Positions 32,079 to 44,000 of a DNA stretch of 64,000 bases are shown here, piece by piece; positions within the stretch are counted from its first letter, which is position 1, and each line of letters begins with the position of its first letter. Where the stretch lies: positions 72,973,465-73,037,464 of the forward strand of contig NC_087064.1 of NCBI RefSeq assembly GCF_963678635.1. Reading direction: 5' to 3'. The position numbers were made by a program, and so were the translations under genes. The notes beneath the pieces are model-generated. The model ran no database searches and was not told the DNA's origin. It saw only the letters and a list, made by a program, of their open reading frames with translations. This DNA is from Symsagittifera roscoffensis (lineage: Eukaryota > Xenacoelomorpha > Acoela > Convolutidae).

Positions 32079-35000
32079 CTAAAGCAGGATTGAAGAAAAG
32101 CTTTCAACTAGGGTTTCTAAATAACATCAATAGTAAATTGATTCGTGCTAACACCACATTCAACATGACGAGCTAAGCCAACGTGAGCAGCTTATCCATA
32201 TTCAACAGAGCAACTTAATTAATCATAGTATTTCTTATCATGTTGCAAAACAGCTGGATGTAGTTAGAAAGATTAACAAACAGTGCAGAGAAGATGTAGC
32301 TACTGTCGCTGAGTTGCGACTAGCATAGAGGAAAACCATTTGCTTCTCCATAAATGTAACTGATTTTGACTGGTAAGACTTAAAAACCGTCGAACTCAGA
32401 GATAAAAAAAATGACACCATTCACCATAAGAGGAATTCATAACATATTATCTGCAACGGGTGCTTATCAGCCAAAATGTAGCAGAATATATCAACCAGCC
32501 AAACAAACATGAGCTAGGCGAAAATTACGTCATTCGAGTAACAACTTGTAACGGTTACATAATTGTTACATTATTATCATGTAACAGCTCCGTATTTTCG
32601 GCTGGATTATATGGTAGCTGGTTATACTTCGGCTGGTTTAAACAATCTGCAATGCTTCTTCAGTAAGAGCAAAAATGTTAATGCAGTTAAAACAATTTTT
32701 TTTATTTTAATTTGAATATGGACTTAGAAATATCGAAACGACACTATAAGACTACACAACGAGCCAAGTAGAATCTGCGCGCGCATGAGACTTGAAAATG
32801 GGAAATTGAAAGAACAACAAGCCAAAGAACTAATAGTTTTCAGCTAGCACCAATAGTTTAATTTAAAAAAAATCAAAACCTTGAAAGTAGCTTAGCGAAG
32901 TGGCCGACGTGTTCTCCCTGATATGTGGTGACCTTGAACTAGTCGCTAGTCCCTCCCCTATCTGAGCTGCTACCCTCCTCCAGCTGGGCCCAATCGCCGA
33001 CTGTCTTCCATCGCTTACCAAATCGTCTGGGTTCAAATGTCTGCCTCCCACGCCCCTGTGTCTCAGCGAGCCCTGACTCGGACCCTTGTTGAATTCTTCT
33101 TTTGCTAAAATTGACATGCAAATATCCAAACTATATCCTCTTCTGGAGATTGGTGATTAGAGTGAAATTTTCCCCGAATACCATCCAATGAACAGAAACA
33201 GTTCAATTTAAGTGCTCCTTTAAACCCAAGACAAATTGTGTCCAAATTCCTTTTTCATGGCCGACCTCCACCAACCAAACAGCTTCTATGTTGCGTGAGA
33301 ATAACTTTTAACACTATAAACTCTTTTGCCAAATCTTTGGGTCCTTAAGTACTATTTTATGAGTCAGTTACTGCCAAAAAAATCGCCTGCTGCGCAAAAA
33401 GTTTTGCTAACCGTGGCCATTTTAGGGTTTCAGCAGGGCTCAAAATTTTCCAAATGGCTAGCCTAAAAAAGGCCATCAATTTTTCAAAAAACCACCCCTC
33501 CGTCAAAAACTGTTGCTCAGGCCACTTGTGGATTATCATAAATGTTTCCTAGCCCAACCCCCTAAACCATTTAAATCTAGCGATCAATGCCGCTGAAAAT
33601 ATTTTCCTATTTGCAATTCAAAGTTTTTCCAGCCTTTCAAGTTAATAACCTGTTACTTTTCGTTAAACCGATTTTTAAATTTTTTTTATTTTGAGGCAGG
33701 ACTACTTATTTCTAACATGACTTCAAATCAACTATTCTCCGAATCATTTAAGGATATTAAGAAATGTCATTTTGAGAGTCAGTCAACTTCTATTGATTGA
33801 CATCATCACTACTTTGTCAAAACAGTTAGTTTACCACTATTTATGTATTCAACCAAGATAAAGTTTAGTTAAGATGTGTCATTTAGTTAATATGTACAAT
33901 AGGATAGTAGAATAACAAAGACGAAAACAGGACTACAGATTCATCATTGCAGACAACACGATGTCAGAGCAAATGGAAAGAGCGAGAGGGTGAGAAAGAG
34001 AGTTGGGGAAGGGGAGGGGAGGGGGAAGCTAGAGGGGCCCCCTCTCAGATGATATACTCACAGCTGGTACCAGCGGTGTCGTAGATTTGGTCCTCAAGGG
34101 AGGAAAAATAAATCTCCTCTTCCTCCTCCTCTTTGTTGCTACCTACATATGAGGCATGCAGGGGTCGGTGGCAGTTGCCACAACAATTAACTGATCGAGG
34201 GGAAGGAGGGCTCTCTAAAGTTACCAACTCATTCATACAATGATACTATGCCAAAGTACTCGTAAAATTAACCACATTATGGTTTACAAAAAGTACCCCT
34301 AGCAAATAGTAAACAAATATAGTTTTCTTTTCATTACAATTGATGCTAAAAACAACACGATCATCGTCATCATCATCATCATCATCATCATAGTCAAATA
34401 GCTTAACACCGTCATCTTGAATTTACCGAATACACCGTCATCAACAACTGTTAAACGTAAATTTAGCTTTAATTGGTATTAGGTTTGAAGTGGCCGCAGT
34501 TGAATTTTAACTAACTAGTAATAGGATTGAAATTGTCAAAAAAATAAACAATACTTAACATTAAACTGAATCAAATTTTCAGAGTATACGAATTGTTGCT
34601 TAAATTTATTGGTTAAGTCGAAAGCACAGTCAAAGCCAGAAAAGCTGCTTGCCGTACAAGTTGCAAAGAGCCTGAACAGTTATTGCTGCAAAAAAAATAA
34701 CATAGCCAACACACATATGGAAAGGAGTCAATGAACGCAAAAAAATGAAAAACTGACTTTTTAAGTATTTGAAAAAACTTCAGAATTTCAAACTAAATAA
34801 TACCTGGCTTTACAGCTCTTTGAATTTCAATACTAGTTTATGATTGACATTTCTTGATCAAATAAACTCAATATGAGAAAAATGGATCAAAAAGCAAAAT
34901 TTGAAAATTTGATTTCGCAGGGAAATATTAAATTTAAAATTCACTTTCGAAACAATAAGTTGTTCACATTTTTTCGCTCCACTTCCAAATTCGTATTAGG

Positions 35001-38000
35001 AGAACGCAAATTACCTAATTCTTAGGTAGTAGATAAGCAACAGCTATACACTGCATCGAGAAACTTTGTGAATAAATCGAGACATGCAGTGTCGAGATGT
35101 GAACAAATTTCGAGGTGCAATATAAGCTGTTGCTTATCTGGTACGAAATACATGTGTGACAGATCAAACAAAACACACCATTTCATAAAGTCTTCGCACT
35201 AACACGCAATTTTTTCTTTGTAATTTGTTTTGGTTGAACGATCTAGGAAAGATATTGCACTAGTGTTTTAACACAGAGGCAAAGCTGCGCTTTGCAAACA
35301 CTCGCAAGAAAACAACAAAAAGCGGCTCTATACAGTGAAATAAAGGAAAGGTAAAAATAAGCCTTGAAAATTAAATAGTCTGCTGTGGCGGATTCGATCG
35401 AGCGATAGGGAAATTTAGAGTCCCCTGTCCTCGCATCTGCGCTTGGGCCCTTGACAATTTAGAACACAGAGGCGAAGCTATGCTTCGCAAACACTTGCGA
35501 GAACACGACCAAAAAGCAGCTCTATCAAGTGAAACAAGAAAAAGTAGAAATTAGCCTCGAATTAGCAAAAATTCGGCTACCTATAGGATTCGAATCTGCG
35601 ACCTGCAATGAAGAGATTTCGAGTCTCACGCACTATCCACTCAGCCACGCAAGCTTAACAACCGACAAATACTTGTCACCAACATAGCAGCTAAATATGC
35701 TAATTAATTGCCAAATCGATTCAGCAAAAGTGGCACCAAATACAAATAGACTCAATTTTGCAAGTAAAAATTTGGAATATAACACATTGAAGGCATCCAT
35801 ACTAACTTTGTTTATAACAAATCGCAAAACATAAAGCCACATTATGTATAAATTATGCATTTCAAAAACTGCAAGATATAATGTTATTTGAAACAAATCA
35901 TTTTTTTTCTGTTCATTTGAGTAATTAAAAAAGCACTAAATAAGTTAAGTTATTACTATTCGACATGCTATGAAAAAGCAGTAAATGTGCCCTAAAAAAG
36001 GCACCAATATTTGCGAGTTACGTTGGAAAGAAGGTTCGTACTAATACACACGCTTCGCAAGTAAAAAGACTAGCCAAAATTACAGCAGCTGCATATGCTA
36101 AGAAATTGCCAATGCTATGCAACAAAAGTGGCACCAGATACAAACAGACCCAAATTTTGCAGGTATTAATTTGTAACATCTTTAATCCATCTTGTATCAC
36201 CCAGTACAACGTGTCTTAGTTGTACCTACCTGATGTTTTGAGAACTAAGCAAAGAAATTAGTAAAATAGTCAATTTCAAACCCCCATAACTTTACAAAAT
36301 CAACGCAAGTGGAACATCTTTTGAATTTTCAGCTCAGTGCATTGATAGCTTCCTTCCAGATGCTATGAAAAATCCATTTAGAAACACCGGTTAGAAAGTC
36401 GAATATTAAGCGCATAAAACACCAGACCGAGCACAAACCTTCAATGAAACAAAAAATTAGCTATTTCTTTGAATCGCCTGTTTCCATACACTGATTTTTT
36501 TGAACAACTTCAACTTTCAAACTTTAAATTAAAAGTTATATAATTTTAAAGCTTTTTGAATTTGAAGAACAATTTATGATGGATCAAGTTTTGATAAAAT
36601 TGTGGAAATTACGCAATTTGAAAGAAGTGGAAATAACAAAAGATATGAGTAAAATTTGGAGCATTAACAAATTTTAGAACTTTTAAAAAAAAAGTACCAC
36701 GATCTATATAAATGCTTTCACAGCGTTCATCGACATTTTATGCGTTAAGCTAAACCGAAGCATTTCAAAAAATAGACAGAATTTATCAAATTGCATAAAA
36801 TGGAGCACTGGATATTTCTTATTGGTCTTTTAGCAGTAATACAACCGCATGTCATAATCGCCTGTAATTTAGATATATTTCAGCAAATTGCCAAAATTTC
36901 AGTGTGATTTCCAGAAAAGAATTTTCCAGAAATGTATTAAAATTATAGCCAACGGAAGATGGTAAAAGTGAACAAAAACTAAGAAAACCCAAAAAATGAA
37001 TCAAACAATTTTCAACTTTCGAATAAACAAATAAAAAAACTCTTTGAATTGCAACAATTTATTATCGACAATTTTTGATAAAATTAACCCAATTTGAGAA
37101 ACCTGAATCTATCGTTAAATTTTATATTCCGCTGTAAACTTCAAACATAGCCAACAGACTCTTGGTAAAGAGTCAATAAACGCAAGTAAACAAAAAAAAC
37201 ACATTTGTTTTTTTTTTCAAAGATCCCAGCCCTCGGTATTTGAAAAGATAGATAGCTTAAAAGCTCTTTCAATTTCAAGAACAATTCGAAGAAACAAATT
37301 TATGATTGAATTTGTTTTGATAAAATTAACCCAATTTGAGAAAACTGGATTAATAGGTAAACTTTTAATTTCGCTGCGAAATCTGAAAAAATAAATTCTA
37401 TTTTCGAAAAAAGAAGTTAATCGTGTTTTTATGATCTTAACCTTTTACTGTTCAATAGTGGAGTTTGCCTTCCTTTAAGCAAAAAAAATGAACTTGAAAA
37501 GAAATCAGAAGTCGGGCCGCGAAAAAGTAATTTGAGTCTGAACAAACTTCAAGACTCTTCCTGAAACAAAGTCATCGCGACCTATATAAGAATCCGAATT
37601 ACGTTAATCGACCCTTAAAAACTACAAAGCCGAAGCAGCACTTGCCAAACACATGCAAAAAACATCAAAAAGAAGGTTTAAAAAACAAAAGAAAGTTTAA
37701 AAAGGTCAAAAAATAGGAAAAGATGAAAAAACTAATGAGTTTTGAAAAAAGAGCCCTGTTTTCCAGTTCACCGCCGTATATAAATTGTGGTACTGACGCT
37801 TATAGAAGTCATATTGCGCATTTTAAACTTTTGTTAAATAAACTGAGAGATAAAATTTCTGACACAGAGGTGAAGCCGCGCTTGCAAACAAAGCGAGAAA
37901 ACGAAAATAAGCTATAAAAATGAACTAGCGTGTACCGCACCTCCGGTGCTTCAAATTTTCAAGAACTCAAAAAACTATTCTTTGAGTGTACTCTGACAGC

Positions 38001-41000
38001 ACCCAATTACAGGGTTCGTAATTAAAATTTTGCAAAGTTTTTTATTCAATTTTTTTAGACAAATTTCTCAGAACCATAAAATTTTGTGAAGTTTTATATA
38101 AAATCTTCGAAAAAACTAAAATGAACTAAGAAACGTCACATCTGGGAAACTGAAAGCAATTGAGCAGTCGCATTTGGACGCAAGATTTGCAACTCCTGAG
38201 AGTAACTTAAAATTTTGTAAAATTTTTCATTCAATTTTTTAATCCAAATTTTGAAAAACCATAAACATTTGTGACATTTTTTTATATCTAAGTTTATAAT
38301 GAATTAAGAAACGTCACATCTGGGAAACTGAAAGCAATTGAGCAGTCGCATTTGGATGCAAGATTTGCAACTCCTGAGAGTACCCTCACAACACCCAAAT
38401 ACAACGTTGGAAAATTCAAATTTTGAGAAACTTCACCTTAAGAAGTATTTTTTTGAAAACCAGAAAAAATTCACATTTCAAAAACTACCGAAATTTGAGC
38501 AGTCTTTTTTATGGCAATATTCGCAATCTTTGAAAGTATACAACTACAGGGTTGGGAATTTAACTTATTTTGTAATTTGAGTTTTCTGAAAATTTCCAAA
38601 AAAATCGTCTTATCTCTTAAACAGAAATGATTTGGGCATTTTTTATTGGAGGCCGAACTTACAACCCCTGAGATTACTCTGATAGCCCCCCAACTACAGG
38701 TTAGGAATTTCAACCTTTGAAAAAAGAATTAATTCAATTTTCGTGAAAATTTTTTTGAAAAAATCACAAAAAACGTCATATCTGGAAAACTGCAAGATTT
38801 TGAGCAGTCCTGTTCAGAGGCAAGTTTCGCAACCCCCTGAGACTATCCTCAAACCTCAAAGGCTCCAATGACGGCAGGATTGATATCTTCAAAGTTTTGG
38901 AACTTTTTAACATTTAAGCTTTTTTTGAAAATTTCGGAGAAAATCATAAAAAACGTCATATCTCGAAAACTACAAGGATTTGAGCAGTCATATTGGGAGG
39001 CAAAATTCGCAATCCCTGAGAGCACCCTGACAGAGCCTAACTACAGAGATGAGAATTTCAAGTTTTGCGAAATTTTTTATATCTAATTTCTGAAAAATTT
39101 TGAAAAAATCCAAAAAAAAAACGTCATCTCGAAAACTACAAGGATTTGGTTATTCATATATGGAGGTCAGAATCGCAAAACCTGGGAAAACTCTGACAAA
39201 ATCCAACTATTGGGTTGCTAATTACAAACTTGATGAATTAAAAACTGAATTTAAACGGGAAAATTGAAAAAACACCTTAACCATTGCAATATACGATATA
39301 GCTTAAACGTGAAAAAATTCATTTGTTAAACATGCAAAACTAATACGTTGATAAATCTTAAACATGGCGAGATAGTGAAGCCCGCATTTAACTATAAAAT
39401 AGATAATAGATAAAATTTAAAAAATTAGGCGACGGGTAGACCGACATAATCAAATTAACTTAAAAAGCAGGTATACAGACAGACTTAATTTGGCCTCGAA
39501 CAAAAAAATACTGAAACATTAATGACCGTGCGAAAAATTTTCTTAAGCATTGCAAAATATGATATAGCTTGAACATGAAAAAATTCTTTCGTTAAACATG
39601 CAAAACTATTATGCTTAAACATGGGAGATAGCTGTCACTCGCATTTAAATATAGTATAGATAGAAAGATATAGATAGATAGATATAGATAGATTTACAAA
39701 AGAAAAAGAAACAAGTAAAAATAAGCCTTGAAAAATAAAATTAATTCTGTGTCGATTAAATCTACGATCGAAAGATTTGAAGTCGCGCGTCCTCGCATCT
39801 GCGCCACATGACTCGCATCTGCGCCAATATTTGCGACTTCGGTCGAAAAAAAGAACGTCCGTACTATTACACTACACTCGAATGTGTAAATACTAGATTT
39901 TTACTTATGTAGAGTTGAATGAAACAAATATCTTTCTTCTGTTTAACGCATATGCCATTAAACGGGAATTTGAGCTTCCCGTTGAAATAAGCCACCAAAA
40001 GCAGCACTAATTATTGCCACTAGGTTGGTAAAAAGTAGCCTTGTATTATCACACAACGCTACGATTGTGTACAAACCCACTTTCGAAACTAGAAGTCGTA
40101 CGCGTTTTTTCCGCCGTTTGTAGATCGCAATTTTTTTTTAATTTTTAGCAAATGACCTAAATGATAATTCAGAAATGCATTAATAAATATGAATGCACTT
40201 CTGCAGTTATTAGAGCACTTTGTTCTTCAACACTTAATAATCAGTTACGAAATGCAGGTATAACGGAAAAGTGCCTTCTATTCGTTTGACATTGAGCTCC
40301 GATTGTCAAATGAATTGCAAAAGCGACCTAGAAAAAAATGTGCACTTCTTTTCATTAACATTACTGGCAAAACCGAGTAGAGTAGCCTTGGAATCCAAGT
40401 GAGAAAACTGACTCAAAAATGTTAATAAGGAAAGTTTGAAAATCCCAGTTGGTCATCATCACCCAAACAACTTAGAACTTCAGTGCATAAGGTGATGAAA
40501 ATTGTTACCTTTTCTGAAATCAGCCAGACCCTGGGGTGTTGACAATGTTGCTGAAAACTCTGAAGTCTTCAATGAGGCTTTCCCAGACGACACACTCCTG
40601 GTATACACAGTATTGCTGTGATTCGCGTCGAAAACTTGCTTCTTCTGGAACACAGCGTTTTGCTTTCTCAAGTGATTATTGGAGTTGTGATGCTGCTGCT
40701 GCGCTGAAATCAAAGATGACCTCTCCAAATCCTGCGTTACGAAATGTCGAGGACCGTTTACATCATCTGAAACAGAAAACAGCTATCTTTTCACATATTT
40801 TATTATGGTACACAGAAACCATGTGATTCAAGACTTCATGATATCAGCGAAAGTTTTTCACAAACGTTCAAAAAATTGAGCATTTGAACCAAGTTCTACT
40901 CACAAACATACATAACGCACCGTTTAAGTTTGAGTTTCCAGTAGCTTGTACAACTGAGTGCGAGGATCTTCTGCCGACATTCGAATGCATGGCGAAGTCC

Positions 41001-44000
41001 TCAAATCCCGGCGGCACATTTTCATCCTGTTCATAACTGGATTCCCGACTCTCAGATGATGCAGGTCTACTCCAAGTGGTGCCAGTTTTAGGACTGTTTT
41101 GTGCAATTCTCACATCTGGAAAACAATCAATATAACTTTTTTAACGTAGTATTATTGGAAAAAAATGTTTTTGCAAAACTTATAGGCAACAGTCATAATA
41201 AGGTGCGCGTTAGACATTTCACTTACTTGGATTGAAATTTCCATTTTGGTTTGAAAAATTCTCAATAGCATCTCTCTGTTCGCATCTTTTCAATCTCCCG
41301 TCAGAGCCAAATGCAAACTCTCCGCCACTGTATAGACTTCGCGAATTCCCTCTTTGCACGGCTGGCGTGAAACTATTTCCATTCACACTTTCTTCGTCCT
41401 CGACCAAATATCCACTGCTTTCGTCACTTCCACCGACCGAACTTTCATTATCCGAAGCAGCCTCTACATTTCGTCTGTGACGCAACGAGCTCACATTCTC
41501 GTCTCCATTCGCTCGAGACGAAGAGCTACTATCCATAAATGGCAATTGATTTGCTCTCGACGAACGAGTACTCGTGTCCGCATTGCGACACCCAAAGTTC
41601 CATCGTTGCGGCAATTCGGGAGTCGAAAACCGCGAGGAGCTCTGGTCGTCCATGACTTCAGATCCGGTCGGCGAATCTTTGTCTTCAGCTGCCGCGACAG
41701 AGTGCTCTTCTGATTCTTCGTTTTTAAACCCTTTACTACCTTTCCTGCCATTGGTCTTTGATTGAACGCAGTTTCTAGCTCTTTTCTGTCTTTGCTTTCT
41801 CGTTAAATGAATAGTCTCAGTGTAGGTCCCTCTCGACTTTTTCTCCGGCGATAACGTAAACTTCTCTTTTTTGCGAGCAAACAATTTTTCAAATAAAATC
41901 CAAGTAAAAAAAGTAAAAAACGACTTGAACAGAAATCTAAAGCAAGAAAAGATGATGCGAACTATGTACATTATTAAATTGACCATCCGCTTGACAATAG
42001 CGAATAATTGTGAAGGAAACGTCTTGAAAATGAAAAAGAATGCCAGAGATAAAATATTGAAAATGGGCTGAATGTAAAACATTTGCGTGAACGCAGACAG
42101 GAATCGTTTTATATTTGGCGGCTTCTCTCGGGATACCAGGAACCGTTCTCTGGCTTCGATGGTGACTGCTGGTGCATCTACCTTTGAGACGACTGCCACA
42201 GGCATCCTGAAACAATGGAACGGATTCCTCTTTATACACCATCCCCCTCCAACCATTCTTTTACGAACATTTATTCCCTACAAGTCACTTTTTTATTTGA
42301 TTACTCACGAAAAAGGCAAAAAATTGCACGACTTAATTTTAAAAAAAAGCAAACAGAATTCTATATATTACAATGCGACGAGGCAGACAGGCTTATTTTA
42401 CACTTGTTTTTTTTTCTGGTTTGGATCTGTAATTTAAGATTTCAGCACGAAAGGCAAATTCTCGTGACTGTCATTGAACTTGGCTACCAAAGCGTATGAC
42501 ATTCTTGTCTAAAAATTTGAGAATCTAGCAAGCAATCTTAGTATTTAGAACGCAATTTGAACCCAAAATTTAATATTTTGGATAACTTGTAACTATTATT
42601 TCGACAGGGATTGTTTAGACTGTGCACCATAAAATTACATCTCTTTAAACCAAAATTTTGAAATAAATTTCTCACCTCTTTGTAGATACATTATCGGTCG
42701 ACTTCGCCACACGAGACAACGAACTCTTTCCACTTGGTTCTTCATTCGTAGCCTTAATACTCGAAGCAGAAAGACCAAAGTTCAACAGGAATCCCTTAGT
42801 CCCGTCTGGATTCACAGTCTCCGTCAAGTAATTGTCCACAGCCGAATGATCATCATGAACTGACATCGACAGGTCTTCAACTGACTCGTGCTTTCTTCCC
42901 ACCACGTTTTTGTCATGGGCTCCATTATGATGTGATTTCAAATTTGACGCTGATTGTTGATTCCATTTTCCATGTGCGTGAAATTTATCTTTGTTCATAT
43001 TTCGCACGTTAACACACGGACTGCCATTTTGAGACGTGGTCGAGTTACAGTAAGTGTGCATGATGAGCTTTTTCGCGTCATAGTATGACGTAATCATTGC
43101 CCCGAAGAAGAGGGTGATCATTGAGAGCACGACCGCCGAGTAGAGATATCCCTCCCATGGAGCACGGGGCACCTGTGCCGCACATTTAGGGATGAATGTG
43201 AAGGGAACAGTAGCGACGAGGTGGAACAAACGTGGAGTGCTCAACTCCATGTCCAGAAATATCTGAAGTTCCGCTTCCACTTTGGTCAACGCAAAGTCTG
43301 GATGAAAACTGAAACCGAAAAACTAATTGGAGCAAGATTTAAACAATCGGACATTTTTTTGCGTTTGATTCAAATGAGATTTTAAACAAGAGTTTACCAA
43401 ATTATTGCAGGATTGAGTGATTAAAAATGGGCAACGCATTCTCTTCTTAGATCTTGAAAGACCAAAATCTAAAATCTTCTCAGATCTATTTTTTTCAACT
43501 AGAGCACTTAATGATAACTGAAAAGAACATAGTTTCTCAAAAAAATTAACAATTTGGCTAACCAATGCAAGTAAAAAAGAAAGCTTTCAAAATATTCCAG
43601 ATGTCGAAAGAAATTCAGCCGCAGAAAATTTGAGATCTCTATTCGAACCATAGACGAAATTCATTAAGATGGACCTTTCCTTACATTTTAATCAATTTGA
43701 AGACCAGTTTAACAAGAAGTACAAACAGTTTATCCAACGTCGATCGACCCATGAAAATAAACAGCAATAATAAAACGAAGAACACCAAATATCTAAAAAG
43801 ATAAAATAAAGCAGAAGTCTTCAGATTGGAATATCTATCTCTTAATTAGTTAGAAATAGCTGGATCTCAAAAACAAATTTTTCTATTTGTTACAAAACAA
43901 GTTCAAAATTGAGGCCCACGTAAATAGCCCAAAGAAAATCATAAATACCTCGTAAATATTTTACCTTCCAAAAACCACTAATTTTTTAAAAGAAAGAAAA

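Noticed and set aside
32990-33020. GTAAGC donor inside the penultimate TMEM131-like exon
   Set aside because: Good consensus, but it ends in phase 0 while the last exon needs a one-base carry-in; kept only as a possible alternative.
33360-33545. Additional hAT-type MITE copy
   Set aside because: Some internal words resemble the family (GGCTAGCCTAAAAAAGGCC-like), but neither terminal repeat is present.
35582-35654. Functional tRNA-Ser gene
   Set aside because: A and B boxes are good, but the acceptor stem does not close and it continues into a SINE body and tail shared with other copies.
37951-39240. CRISPR-like array
   Set aside because: Units are degenerate, about 140-180 bp, without a constant short repeat and unique spacers, and lie inside a Helitron-like element in an animal genome.
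41354-41713. 119-codon + strand ORF
   Set aside because: Antisense shadow of the large TMEM131-like tail exon.
41938-42179. Possible intron (AAAG|GTAGATGC to CTTGCTTTAG) that would remove part of the hydrophobic block
   Set aside because: The acceptor looks strong, but splicing there gives the wrong phase and a stop (ATT TGA) soon after; the uninterrupted 326-codon frame fits both neighbours.
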